DNA from: VRUE01 sp963699225
GTDB lineage: Bacteria > Actinomycetota > Thermoleophilia > Solirubrobacterales > 70-9
Assembly: GCA_963699225.1 (NCBI GenBank)
Contig: OY969423.1
Span: 62,001-126,000, forward strand
Length of the DNA stretch: 64,000 nucleotides
Reading direction: 5' to 3'
This document shows, one piece after another, positions 1-8,964 of the stretch; positions within the stretch are counted from its first letter, which is position 1, and each line of letters begins with the position of its first letter. Below the pieces are notes generated by a model. That model saw only the letters and a program-made list of their open reading frames with translations. It was not told the origin of the DNA and made no database searches. The position numbers were made by a program, and so were the translations under genes.

Positions 1-1938
1 GTCGAGTTCAAGCGCAAACCGGAGCTGACCCACGCTGGCGGGATCGTGCCGACTCCGGGCTACATCGTCGAAGCGATCCTCGAGCGCACCCTCGCCCCGG
101 CGCTCGCCTCGCTCTCAGTGGAAACGCTGCCGAGCTTCCGCCTGATCGATCCCGCCTGCGGCTCGGGCGTCTTCCTTCTCCACTCGTTCCGGCGACTGCT
201 CACTCACTTGGAGGGGTTAGGAGTCGCTCCCGATCTCGCGCTCAAGCACCAGATCCTCCGCAATAACGTCTTCGGCGTAGACATCGATAGGGAAGCGGTT
301 GAAGTCACGATCTTCAACCTTTTGATCGCGGTCCTCGACGGCGAGGATCGCGACAGCATCTCCCGCTTCGGCGCCGCGGTCCTGCCGAGCCTAGACGAGC
401 AGATCGTCAGCGGGAACTCGCTGGTCACTCCCCACTTCTTTGAGGTCTTCCCCGCGGCCCGCCTCGATCGCTCCGAGCTCCTCTCCGTCAACGCCTTCGA
501 CTTCGAGCGAGCTTTTCCGCAGGCGATGAGCGAAGGTGGCTTCGACGTAATCGTCGGCAACCCACCGTACGTCCGGATCCAGACCCAGGCCGAACATGAG
601 CCGCTGCAGGTCGCCTACTTCCAGCAGCACTCGCCGTTTCGGAGTGCTCGCTCGCACAACTTCGACAAGTACCTCCTGTTCATCGAGCGGGCGGTCGACC
701 TCCTCAAGACCGAGGGGCGCTTCGGTTTCGTCATCCCGCACCGCTTCATGTCGACGCTTCCGGGGCAGGCGGTGCGCAAGCTCTTGAGCGAGGGCAGGCA
801 CGTCACCGAGATCGTTCACTTCGGTCAGGAGCAGGTGTTCCCGGGGGCGACGACCTACGTTTGCATTCTCGCCGGAGTCAAGTCGGGCTCTGAGAGGTTT
901 CTGTTCACGCGAGTCGACGACCTGACGAGATGGCGCGCCGACCCCAGCGCGGACACCCGGACGATTCCCGCTGATGAGCTGACGGTCGCCAACTGGAGCT
1001 TCGGGACGGAAGAGGCACGGGCGGTGTTCCAGCGCCTGCGTGACCGCCACGAGAGTCGCCTCGCCGACGTCGCGGACATCTTCGTTGGCGTTCAGACCAG
1101 CGCCGACGACGTTTTTTTCCTCGCCCCGGAAGCCGTCGGCGGGGAGACGATCCGGTTTGCCGAAAGCGGCACCGAGTGGGAGATCGAGCGGGCGATCTGC
1201 CGCCCCGCGCTGCGCGATCGCAGGTTGCTTCCTTATGACGGCAAGCCGGAGCCCGACGCCTGGGCGATCTTTCCCTACGAGATCGATGACAGCGGGAAAC
1301 GGCCACAGGCGAAGGTAATCCCGCCTGATCGGATGAAAACGGACTTCCCGCTCGCCTGGCGCTACCTAAGCGCCCATCAGGAGAAGCTAGAAGGGCGCGC
1401 CGTCTCTGCCGGCACGCCGGAGACGTGGTACCGATACGGCCGTTCGCAGAGCCTGGCCAAGCTCGACGAGGAGAAGATCATCATTCGGGTGCTTTCCCTG
1501 GTCCCGCAGTACAACTGGGACCCGGATGGCCTGCTCGCTCCCGGCGGCGGCGACGCGGGCCCCTACTGCCTCCTCCGTCCGGGCCCGGACAGCAATGTCC
1601 CAGCGATGTTCCTGATCGCGCTGTTGTCCCACCCCATCATCGACGCGATGGTCTGGGACGCCAGCGAGAAGGTCTACCGCGGCGGGTATTTTCCGCATCG
1701 CAAGGCCTTCCTGAAAGATGTGCCAGTGCCGTTGGGGGAGCCCGACCGGATCGCCGAAGTCGCTACGGCTACCCGGGGGCTCGTCGATTCGACGATGAGA
1801 TTTCGCAACGAGGCCGACCCGGACCTTCGTATTGCCTTGGAGCGCGATCGGGCACAGCAACGAGCTCGGATCGAGGAGCAGGTCTCCGACCTACTCGGCT
1901 TGACGGCCGACGAGGTACGGGAGGTCGTGGGGGTATGA
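1..1938 (+). CDS. N6-adenine DNA methyltransferase with target-recognition region, 5' end outside window
   Basis: The frame is open from base 1, so the protein starts upstream; GTG at 46 is only the first internal start. The visible 645 residues begin with the GG-x-x-x-TP-like segment that precedes motif I in Eco57I/TaqI-type enzymes. SAM motif I (DPACGSG) is near residue 50 and catalytic motif IV (NPPY) near residue 187. The C-terminal half, from about residue 353, resembles a TaqI-type target-recognition domain, so methylation and specificity are in one chain. It should methylate adenine N6 in DNA. It overlaps the next methyltransferase by ATGA. No nuclease domain is visible in this part; a restriction partner may lie upstream. 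Could belong to a type II/IIG or other defence system. Confidence 0.85.
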   Translation, partial: VEFKRKPELTHAGGIVPTPGYIVEAILERTLAPALASLSVETLPSFRLIDPACGSGVFLLHSFRRLLTHLEGLGVAPDLALKHQILRNNVFGVDIDREAVEVTIFNLLIAVLDGEDRDSISRFGAAVLPSLDEQIVSGNSLVTPHFFEVFPAARLDRSELLSVNAFDFERAFPQAMSEGGFDVIVGNPPYVRIQTQAEHEPLQVAYFQQHSPFRSARSHNFDKYLLFIERAVDLLKTEGRFGFVIPHRFMSTLPGQAVRKLLSEGRHVTEIVHFGQEQVFPGATTYVCILAGVKSGSERFLFTRVDDLTRWRADPSADTRTIPADELTVANWSFGTEEARAVFQRLRDRHESRLADVADIFVGVQTSADDVFFLAPEAVGGETIRFAESGTEWEIERAICRPALRDRRLLPYDGKPEPDAWAIFPYEIDDSGKRPQAKVIPPDRMKTDFPLAWRYLSAHQEKLEGRAVSAGTPETWYRYGRSQSLAKLDEEKIIIRVLSLVPQYNWDPDGLLAPGGGDAGPYCLLRPGPDSNVPAMFLIALLSHPIIDAMVWDASEKVYRGGYFPHRKAFLKDVPVPLGEPDRIAEVATATRGLVDSTMRFRNEADPDLRIALERDRAQQRARIEEQVSDLLGLTADEVREVVGV

Positions 1939-3545
1939 GCGCGTTCCCGGTCGCCGCCGCACCGACCGCCCAGAAGCTCCGGGGCGGCTACTACACGCCT
2001 CCCCAAATCGCCGAGTTCGTCGCCGAGTGGGCCTGCGCCGCGGGTCCCAGAGTCCTCGAGCCGAGCTGTGGCGACGGCGCGATCCTGCGCTTCGTCCCAG
2101 AAGAGGCTGACGCCACCGGGGTCGAGTACTTCGCTGCCGAGGCGGCGACGGCGCAGCGGGCAGCTCCTGCAGCGGATGTCGTCACCGCCGATTTCTTCGA
2201 CTGGGCCGCGGCCTCCGAGCTGGGTTCCTGGGACGCGGTCGTCGGCAACCCGCCGTTCATCCGCTTCCAGCACTGGACGGAGCCGACTCGAACCCGCGCC
2301 TTCGACCTGATGCGCTCGGTCGGGATGAAGCCGACCAAGCTGACCAACGCGTGGGTCCCGTTCGTCGTCGCCTCGACTTTGATGCTGCGCGCCGGAGGGC
2401 GTCTGGCGATGGTGCTGCCGGCGGAGCTCCTGCAGGTCTCCTACGCGGCCGAGTTGCGCGCCTTCCTGATCGACAATTACAAGTCGTTGAGGGTCGTCAC
2501 CTTTCGTCGGCTCGTCTTCGACGGCATCCTGCAGGAGGTCGTCCTTCTGCTCGGGACGAAGGGCCGCGGGCCGGCCACCGTCCGGGTCGCGGAGCGCGAT
2601 AGCGCCTCCGACCTGCCAAGCGTGCCGAGCTTGCGCCGGCTGCCCGGCGCCCCGGCGCTCCTGCACGAGTCTGAGAAGTGGACGAAGTACTTCCTCCCGC
2701 CCGAAGAGATCGAAGCGCTGCGGGGAGTGAGGAACGGGTCCGAGGCGCTGGGCCGTCTCGGGGTGCTTGCCGACGTCGATGTCGGTGTGGTGACGGGCAG
2801 GAATCGGTTCTTCGTCCTCAGCCCATCCGATGCCGCCAGGCTCGGGCTCGATTCGCACGTAATCCCCCTGGTCAGCAGGTCGGCGCACGTGCGTGGAATC
2901 CAGTTCAAGCCCAGCGACCTTGCGGTCCTGGCCAAGGCCGACTCGCCGTGCCGGTTGCTCGCCTTGGAGCCGACATCGCGGGTCGCCGAGGGCGATCCAC
3001 TCTGGGACTACCTAGTCGAAGGGGAAGCCGCCGAGGTCCATCTCGGCTACAAGTGCTCGATCAGGAAGAAGTGGTGGTCGGTGCCATCGACCTGGAGGCC
3101 GGACGCGTTCATGCTGCGCCAGATCTATGACCACCCGAGGATCATCTCCAACGCCACGAAGGCCACCTCGACCGACACGGTGCACCGCGTGCGGATGTTG
3201 AACGGGACCCCCCCGGCAGCGCTCGCCGCCGCTTCGATCAACTCCGCGACGTTCGCTTTCTCCGAGGTGATGGGGCGCTCCTACGGGGGTGGTGTTCTCG
3301 AGCTGGAGCCGAGCGAGGCCGAGGCGCTGCCGTTGCCGGACCCCAGTGGTCTCCGCGACGTCGACGTCGACGCAGTCGACCGCTTGCTCAGGACAGGCGA
3401 CTTGGAGGCGGCGCTTGACTACGTCGACGAGCGGCTGCTGATCCGAGGCGCAGGCCTTGACGCCGATCTTGTTGCCGGGCTCAGGTCCAGTTGGGAGCGG
3501 CTCCGCGACAGGCGTCTGGCGCGAGGCAAGGGAGTTAGGTCCTGA
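1935..3545 (+). CDS. Second N6-adenine DNA methyltransferase (NPPF type)
   Basis: A 536-residue protein whose ATG overlaps the upstream stop (ATGA), indicating translational coupling. An open frame reaches back to 1425, but that part is out-of-frame sequence of the neighbour. Residues 17-26 carry GGYYTPPQIA, the segment before motif I; motif I is LEPSCGDG near residue 41 and motif IV is NPPF near residue 104. The C-terminal part contains a segment like the recognition domain of TaqI-type enzymes. It is predicted to methylate DNA adenine. It differs strongly from the upstream enzyme, so this is a pair of non-identical methyltransferases, possibly for the two strands of an asymmetric site. No restriction domain is visible. 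Confidence 0.85.
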   Translation: MSAFPVAAAPTAQKLRGGYYTPPQIAEFVAEWACAAGPRVLEPSCGDGAILRFVPEEADATGVEYFAAEAATAQRAAPAADVVTADFFDWAAASELGSWDAVVGNPPFIRFQHWTEPTRTRAFDLMRSVGMKPTKLTNAWVPFVVASTLMLRAGGRLAMVLPAELLQVSYAAELRAFLIDNYKSLRVVTFRRLVFDGILQEVVLLLGTKGRGPATVRVAERDSASDLPSVPSLRRLPGAPALLHESEKWTKYFLPPEEIEALRGVRNGSEALGRLGVLADVDVGVVTGRNRFFVLSPSDAARLGLDSHVIPLVSRSAHVRGIQFKPSDLAVLAKADSPCRLLALEPTSRVAEGDPLWDYLVEGEAAEVHLGYKCSIRKKWWSVPSTWRPDAFMLRQIYDHPRIISNATKATSTDTVHRVRMLNGTPPAALAAASINSATFAFSEVMGRSYGGGVLELEPSEAEALPLPDPSGLRDVDVDAVDRLLRTGDLEAALDYVDERLLIRGAGLDADLVAGLRSSWERLRDRRLARGKGVRS

Positions 3546-3564
3546 AGTACGGTGCCTGCCGCGA

Positions 3565-4725
3565 ATGAGTGACACCGGCACCGACATCTACTCGATTCCC
3601 CAGGACATGCTCGACTTCCGCGAGACGATCTCCCAGATCGCCCGTGAGCGGATCGCTCCGCGCGCTGCTGAGATCGACGAGAAGTCGGAATACCCGCGGG
3701 ACGTGCGCGAGCTGCTGGCCGAGCACGACATCCTCGCCCTGCCCTTCGAAGAGGAGCACGGGGGGACCGGGACAGGGACGCTGATGTTGCAGATGGCGGT
3801 TGAGGAGATCGCCAAGGCCTGCGCCTCCAGCGCCCTGATCCTGATGGTGCAGGAGCTCGGCTCTCTGCCGATTCGGCTCTTCGGCAGCGACGAGCTGAAG
3901 CAGCGGGTGCTGCCGCGCTGCGCCAGCGGCGAGTGGACGCCCGCTTTCGCGCTCTCTGAGCCGGAGGCCGGCTCGGATCCCGCCGGGATGCGCACCCACG
4001 CCGAGCTCGATGGCGACGAATGGGTCATCAACGGCGCCAAGAACTGGATCACCAACGCCGGGGTCGCCGACTTCTACGTCGTCTTTGCCGTCACCGATCG
4101 CGAAAAGCGACGAATCACCGCCTTCATGGTCGAGGCTGACCGGCCCGGCTTCTCGATTGGCAAGCTCGAGCACAAGCTGGGGATCCGCGGCTCACCGACC
4201 GGCTCGCCGGTCTTCGACGACGTGCGGGTGCCGGCTGAGAACGTGATCGGCGAGGTCGGGCGTGGGCTCGGCGTCGCCCTCGGCACGCTGGAAAGGACGC
4301 GGCTCGGCGCCGCGGCGCAAGCGGTCGGCATCGCCCAGGGGGCGACCGACTACGCGACCACCTACGCCTCCGAGCGGGTCGCCTTCGGTAAGCCGATCCT
4401 CGACCTGCAGGCGATCCAGTTCAAGCTGGCCGATATGGAGACCGGCACCGCCGCCGCCCGCGAGCTGCTCTACAAGGCCTGCGCGATGGCCGACCAGAAC
4501 GATCCCGGCCTGGCCAAGCACTCCTCGATGGCGAAGCTGTTTGCCTCCGACAACGCGATGCGGGTTACGGTCGAGGCGATCCAGGTGCTCGGCGGCTACG
4601 GCTACGTCAAGGAGTACCCGGTCGAGCGAATGATGCGCGACGCCAAGATCACCCAGATCTACGAGGGAACCAACGAGATCCAGCGCGTGGTGATCTCGCG
4701 CGCGATGGACCCGCGGCGGCGCTAG
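3565..4725 (+). CDS. Acyl-CoA dehydrogenase
   Basis: A 386-residue FAD flavoenzyme of usual family length that oxidises acyl-CoA to trans-2-enoyl-CoA and passes electrons to ETF. The N-terminal helical domain, the central FAD segment (FALSEPEAGSD near residue 130) and the C-terminal signature (YEGTNEIQR, about 20 residues from the end, containing the catalytic Glu position) are present. ATG at 3565 gives the usual N-terminus; the frame is open further upstream but not homologous. It lies 19 bases after the methyltransferase. The following HAD gene begins at its stop codon. Substrate chain length cannot be told. Confidence 0.93.
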   Translation: MSDTGTDIYSIPQDMLDFRETISQIARERIAPRAAEIDEKSEYPRDVRELLAEHDILALPFEEEHGGTGTGTLMLQMAVEEIAKACASSALILMVQELGSLPIRLFGSDELKQRVLPRCASGEWTPAFALSEPEAGSDPAGMRTHAELDGDEWVINGAKNWITNAGVADFYVVFAVTDREKRRITAFMVEADRPGFSIGKLEHKLGIRGSPTGSPVFDDVRVPAENVIGEVGRGLGVALGTLERTRLGAAAQAVGIAQGATDYATTYASERVAFGKPILDLQAIQFKLADMETGTAAARELLYKACAMADQNDPGLAKHSSMAKLFASDNAMRVTVEAIQVLGGYGYVKEYPVERMMRDAKITQIYEGTNEIQRVVISRAMDPRRR

Positions 4726-5450
4726 TCAAAGCCGTCACCTTCGACTTCTGGAACACGATCGCCCGCTCGCGGTCGGGAGAGGCGATGGTGAAGGCCCGAC
4801 GCGAGGCGGTGGCGGCGACTTGCCAGGCTTGCGCGCTCGAGATCGAGGCCGAGCTGCTGGCGGCGACCCTGGACGAGGTCACGGCAAGCTACGAACGGTC
4901 CTGGTCGGCGGGCGCTCACTTCCATCCGAGCGAGGGGGCCGAGATGCTCGTCGCCGCGCTCGGCATCGAGGGCGCGGCGCGGGAGGCTGTGGCCGAGGCG
5001 TTCCTGACCGCGGGGCGAGGCGCCAAGCTCGAGCTCGCGCCCGAGATCCGAACCTGCCTCGAGGCGCTGAATGAGCGTGGGCTGCGCCTCGGCATCGTCT
5101 GCGACGTCGGCTTCACCGGCGGTGAGCTGTTGCGCGAGTTCCTCGACCGCGAGGGCCTGCTCGGCCACTTCTCCGGCTGGGCTTTCTCCGACGAGGTCGG
5201 TCACTACAAGCCCGCGCCGCAGATCTTCGAAGCCGCCCTTGGTGCGCTCGGCGCTGCACCCGCCGAAGCGACGCACGTCGGCGACCTGCGCCGCACCGAC
5301 ATCGCCGGTGCCGCCGCGGTCGGAATGACGACCGTCCGTTACCGCGGACTCCACGATGATCGCGGTGAGGACGGCGGGGAAGAGGCGGACTTCGTGCTCG
5401 ACAGCCACGGCGAGCTGCCGCCCCTCCTCGATCGCCTCGCCGCTCGCTAG
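4722..5450 (+). CDS. HAD-superfamily hydrolase with non-standard start
   Basis: HAD phosphatase-like protein. Motif I (TFDFWNT) is encoded at 4737-4757, motif II lies in GIVCDVGFTGG, motif III Lys in HYKPAPQIF and motif IV Asp in THVGDLRRTD. The first ATG in frame is at 4785, which would remove the catalytic motif I. The frame is open far upstream inside the dehydrogenase, yet I find no ATG, GTG or TTG in it between about 4560 and 4785. The true start is therefore a rare codon near 4722-4725, or the product arises by a -1 shift from the dehydrogenase, or the sequence has an error. Its stop overlaps that of the convergent MMPL gene. Substrate unknown. Confidence 0.8.
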   Translation, partial: LVKAVTFDFWNTIARSRSGEAMVKARREAVAATCQACALEIEAELLAATLDEVTASYERSWSAGAHFHPSEGAEMLVAALGIEGAAREAVAEAFLTAGRGAKLELAPEIRTCLEALNERGLRLGIVCDVGFTGGELLREFLDREGLLGHFSGWAFSDEVGHYKPAPQIFEAALGALGAAPAEATHVGDLRRTDIAGAAAVGMTTVRYRGLHDDRGEDGGEEADFVLDSHGELPPLLDRLAAR

Positions 5451-7594
5451 GAGCTGCCCTCGGCCACCTGCGGCCCTCGCTCGACCTCGATCGCCGGCAG
5501 CCGCCGCTCGAGCCAGTCCGGGCACCACCAGTTGCGGGCGCCGAGCAGCTGCATCACCGCCGGCACGAGGACCATGCGGACCACCGTGGCGTCGAGGAAG
5601 ATCGCCGCCGCCAGGCCGATGCCGAAGAGCTTGAGGAAGACTTCGGGCGAGGCGACGAAGGCGAGGAAGACGACGACCATGATCGCCGCCGCCGCGGTGA
5701 TCACGCGGGCGGTCTTGGCCAGGCCATCGGCCACCGCGCGCCTGGTGTCGTGGTCCTTGAGGTACTCCTCGCGGATGCGGGAGACGAGGAAGACCTCGTA
5801 GTCCATCGAGAGGCCGAAGAGGATCGCGAACATCATCACCGGCATGAACGGGGCGACCGGCACTTCGTGGTCGATCCCGATCAGTTCGCCGACCGCGCCG
5901 CCCTTGGCGACCAGGGTCATCACGCCGTAGGCGGCGCTGACCGAGAGTAGGTTCATCACCGCCGCCTTGAGCGAGATCAGCGGCGAGTGGAAGGCGAACA
6001 GCAGCAGCAGGAAGGAGAGCCCGACCACGCCGATGATGAAGAGCGGCATGCGGCCGGTGATGTACTTGCTCTGGTCCTCCAGGGCCGGCGTTACGCCGCC
6101 GAGCTTGGTCACCACGGCCGAGCCTTCGAGCGCGTCGGGAATCACGGTGTGGCGCAGGTGGTCGACGAGGTCGGTTGTCGCCGCGTCCTGGGGCGAGGTG
6201 GTGGGGATCACGGTCAGGATCGCCGCCGTGCCCTGCGAGTTGAAGCGCGGCGCTGCGACGTAGGCGACCCCCGGGTCTTCGCGCAGTTTCGTCGCCAGAC
6301 CGTCAACCGCCGAGCGCGCCCCCTGGTCGGGCAGTTCGGCCGCGATCACCAGCGGGCCGTTGGCGCCGGGGCCGAAGCCCTCGCTGATCAGGTCGTAGGC
6401 CTGGCGGGTCATCGTGCCCGGTTTGTCGTTGCCGGCGTCGGGGAAGCCGAGGCGCATGCCCAGCGCCGGTGCGGCGAGGGCGAGCAGGATCGCGGTGGCG
6501 ACGATCGCGGCGGTCCAGGGGCGGCGCTGGACGGCGTGGCTCCAGCGGGCGGCGGGGGAGTCGCTGGTTCCTTCCTTCTCCAGCCGGCGGCCGAGGAAGG
6601 GGATGCGCAGGCGGTCGACCTTCGGGCCGAGGTAGGAGAGCAGCGCCGGCAGCAGCGTGATCGAGGCCAGCATCACGACCAGCACCGCGAGCGAGGCCGA
6701 GATCGCCACCCCGTACATGTAGGGAAGGCCGGTGAGGAAGAGGCCGAGCACCGCGATCACCACGGTGCTGCCGGCGATCAGCACGCTGCGGCCCGCCGTG
6801 GAGACCGCCTCGACGACGGCGTCGTGGCGGTCCTTGCCGGAGCGCATCGCCGCCCGGAAGCGGGTGAGGACGAGCAGCGAGTAGTCGATGCCGACACCGA
6901 TGCCGATCAGGCCCGAGACCGCGGTGGTCCAGTTGGGAACGTCGATCACATTTGCCAGCAGCGCGATCAGGCCACCCGAGGTGATGCCCAGCCCGACCAG
7001 GGCGATCAGCAGCGGCAGGCCGGCCGCGACCAGCGAGCCGAAGGCGATCAGCAGCACGATTGCGGCGCCGAGGAAGCCGAGCCCCTCGGGGCTGGTCTGT
7101 TCCTGCGCGGCGTAGATCGGTTCGCCGCCGAGCTCGATCTGCAGGCCCGAGCCGTCGTTGTCCTCAGCGGCCGTGATCAGCTCTTCACCCTGCTCCTTCT
7201 TGACCTCCCAGCCCGGCACGTTGAGCGGCAGCGTCGTGGTCGCGATCGTGCCGTCTTCGGAGACGCGGATCGCCCCCCGACGCTCGATGTGGTCGACCTT
7301 TTCGGCCTGGCTGAAGAAGGCGTTCATCTGCCTCTTCGTCGGCGGGTTGTCGACCCCCTGCGGGTTCTTCCAGACGACGTAGATTTCCTGACCCGAGTAG
7401 CCGCTGAATTCGCGCTTGGTGAATTCGCTGGCCGCCTTGGACTCCGAGCCAGGGGTGTTGTAGTCGGCGTGGAACTCGCCGGCGAGCGAAGACCCGAGTC
7501 CGATCAGGACCACGGTCGCGACGATCCAGGCGAGGACCACGCGACCGCGGCGGCGGTAGGCGATGTCGGCGAGGCGGGCGAGACGGCGGGTCAT
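5447..7594 (-). CDS. MMPL/RND-family membrane transporter
   Basis: A 715-residue protein with the duplicated RND layout: TM1 at residues 19-37, a large extracytoplasmic loop, a block of five to six helices, a second TM and loop, then a last helical block. Family segments are GVGIDYSLLVLTRFR in the first half and GLSMDYEVFLVSRIREEY in the second. Actinobacterial MMPL proteins export lipids or hydrophobic toxins using proton motive force; the substrate here is unknown. It is divergent from a MarR regulator 98 bases away, which suggests ligand-controlled drug or lipid efflux. The stop overlaps the convergent HAD gene by 4 bases. Confidence 0.9.
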   Translation of the reverse strand: MTRRLARLADIAYRRRGRVVLAWIVATVVLIGLGSSLAGEFHADYNTPGSESKAASEFTKREFSGYSGQEIYVVWKNPQGVDNPPTKRQMNAFFSQAEKVDHIERRGAIRVSEDGTIATTTLPLNVPGWEVKKEQGEELITAAEDNDGSGLQIELGGEPIYAAQEQTSPEGLGFLGAAIVLLIAFGSLVAAGLPLLIALVGLGITSGGLIALLANVIDVPNWTTAVSGLIGIGVGIDYSLLVLTRFRAAMRSGKDRHDAVVEAVSTAGRSVLIAGSTVVIAVLGLFLTGLPYMYGVAISASLAVLVVMLASITLLPALLSYLGPKVDRLRIPFLGRRLEKEGTSDSPAARWSHAVQRRPWTAAIVATAILLALAAPALGMRLGFPDAGNDKPGTMTRQAYDLISEGFGPGANGPLVIAAELPDQGARSAVDGLATKLREDPGVAYVAAPRFNSQGTAAILTVIPTTSPQDAATTDLVDHLRHTVIPDALEGSAVVTKLGGVTPALEDQSKYITGRMPLFIIGVVGLSFLLLLFAFHSPLISLKAAVMNLLSVSAAYGVMTLVAKGGAVGELIGIDHEVPVAPFMPVMMFAILFGLSMDYEVFLVSRIREEYLKDHDTRRAVADGLAKTARVITAAAAIMVVVFLAFVASPEVFLKLFGIGLAAAIFLDATVVRMVLVPAVMQLLGARNWWCPDWLERRLPAIEVERGPQVAEGSS

Positions 7595-7692
7595 CAGGCG
7601 GTCCTTTCTCTCGAAAAATCCGTTGCAAGCTAGAAAGGTTTCAGGGAGAAACGATTCTTAGCAGAAAGCAAGGCGGTAGGCTTCGCGATCCC
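7595..7692. promoter_or_regulatory. Divergent mmpL/marR promoter region with candidate operator
   Basis: This 98-base spacer separates the MMPL transporter from the MarR regulator and is AT-richer than its surroundings. It holds GAAAGGTTTC (7633-7642), the core of a longer imperfect inverted repeat (CTAGAAA/TTTCAGG). MarR proteins typically bind such sites between themselves and a divergent target. Binding here is inferred. Confidence 0.4.
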
Positions 7693-8193
7693 GTGAGCAG
7701 CAATCCGATAGCGGGGGACGCCGCGCCCTCGACACTAGCCTTTCTCCTCTCCCAGGTCGGGATCCACGCCTCGCGCCAGTTCGCCGAGCGAATCGGCGAG
7801 GTCGGCTTGCACCCGGCGCTGTTCCGCGTGCTCAATCTCGTCGATGCCGCCGAGGGCCGCTCCCAGCAGGCGATCGGCGAGGCGATCGAGGTGCCGCCGA
7901 GCCGCATGGTCGGCCTCGTCGACGAGCTCGAGCAGCTCGGCCTGGTCGAGCGCCGGCCGCACCCCAGCGACCGCCGCGTCCGCGCCCTCTACCTCACCGC
8001 CAAGGGCCGGAAGACCCTCGAGCGCGGGCGCGAGATCGCCAAGGCGCATGAGCGCGACCTGACCAAAGGCATGCCCGCGGCCGATCGCAAGCGCCTCACC
8101 GAGTACCTGCAGAAGATCGTCGATGAGCAGACGATCGGGCGCGGGATTCACCCCGGGATGAGCGGCAAGCCCGCAGCAACGGAGCCGGGCTAG
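7693..8193 (+). CDS. MarR-family transcriptional regulator
   Basis: A 166-residue winged-helix regulator. The central region includes the DNA-binding helices (SQQAIGEAIEVPPSRMVGLVDELEQLG is split over residues 55-80) and the wing with RRPHPSDRRVRALYLTAKGRKTL. GTG at 7693 is the first start with the family N-terminus. It is divergent from the MMPL exporter and probably represses it until a ligand binds. It ends just before a strong hairpin. Confidence 0.9.
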   Translation: MSSNPIAGDAAPSTLAFLLSQVGIHASRQFAERIGEVGLHPALFRVLNLVDAAEGRSQQAIGEAIEVPPSRMVGLVDELEQLGLVERRPHPSDRRVRALYLTAKGRKTLERGREIAKAHERDLTKGMPAADRKRLTEYLQKIVDEQTIGRGIHPGMSGKPAATEPG

Positions 8194-8206
8194 CCGGGTT
8201 GCCGTT

Positions 8207-8231
8207 GCGGTGCCGCTCGCGACGGCACCGC
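8207..8231. terminator. Bidirectional terminator hairpin
   Basis: Perfect 9-base-pair stem GCGGTGCCG/CGGCACCGC with a 7-base loop, between the convergent marR and membrane-nuclease genes. It has no U tract, as is common in high-GC actinobacteria. Confidence 0.6.
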
Positions 8232-8235
8232 GAGC

Positions 8236-8964
8236 TCAGTCTTTTTCGAATACCGCCACGCCCTCCTGGCCATCCACCGTCATCAACTCGATGTTCGAGC
8301 GGGCTGCCTCGGCTCGAGCGTCGGAAGAAATCTCGGCGTGGCTCGGGAAGGCGAGGACGCGGCGGCTCTGGACGTCCGGCAGCTTGAATGACGAGACCTG
8401 ACGCACGGCCGCGATCCCGATGGCAAGGGAGGCCTTGACCTCGACGGCGACAATGCCGTCGGCCTTCGAACCGATCAAGTCGAAGCCATGCGGTGGACAG
8501 GACACCTTGTAGCCATCTCCTTCGAGCCAGCGGACAACGGCGCCGACGATTTTTTCGTGTTCGACCTGGACCTCGGAGATCGCTCGCTCGGCTCGCAGCT
8601 CCGCGGCGGCTTTGCCCCAGGCCGCGCGCGGACGAGAACGACTCCCCAGAGCTCTTTCAAGGGCCTCGTCGGCGATCTCGTTGGAGAGGTTCTGCTCGCG
8701 GGCGCGGCGGCGAATAGCCCGAACGGTGGTCTTGACCCCTTCTCGCGTGGCCTCGACAACGCCCTCGATGCGGGAGTAGAACGCTCCCAGGATCAGCATC
8801 GAGGCGCCGAAGACGGCGAACACTGGTGCCACGGTCGGTTCCGAGGCGAAAACGCAGGCCAGGACGATCAGGGCGGTGCCACCGACCAGCAGCACGATGC
8901 CGCCGTTTGTTTCGAGCCCATCGGCGATGCGCGTGCGCTTCGTGTCCGGAGGGGATTTGCTCAC
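8236..8964 (-). CDS. Membrane-anchored PD-(D/E)XK-like nuclease
   Basis: A 242-residue protein with two hydrophobic helices at about residues 22-41 and 46-63, a charged, probably coiled linker (about 65-135), and a C-terminal domain. That domain carries FDLIGSKADGIVAVEVKA, which fits the D-x(n)-E-V-K core of the Mrr/restriction-endonuclease fold. This fits a nuclease domain held on the cytoplasmic face of the membrane. The gene overlaps the upstream GST-like gene by ATGA, so they are co-translated. Targets are unknown; possibilities are defence against incoming DNA or RNA, or a role in envelope stress. Confidence 0.65.
   Translation of the reverse strand: MSKSPPDTKRTRIADGLETNGGIVLLVGGTALIVLACVFASEPTVAPVFAVFGASMLILGAFYSRIEGVVEATREGVKTTVRAIRRRAREQNLSNEIADEALERALGSRSRPRAAWGKAAAELRAERAISEVQVEHEKIVGAVVRWLEGDGYKVSCPPHGFDLIGSKADGIVAVEVKASLAIGIAAVRQVSSFKLPDVQSRRVLAFPSHAEISSDARAEAARSNIELMTVDGQEGVAVFEKD

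Noticed and set aside
1425..1934. N-terminal extension of the second methyltransferase
   Set aside because: Out-of-frame reading of the first gene; the ATGA overlap marks the real start.
5987..7633. 548-codon open frame opposite the MMPL gene
   Set aside because: Antisense shadow of a high-GC gene; composition is Arg/Gly/Asp/His-rich with no family motif.
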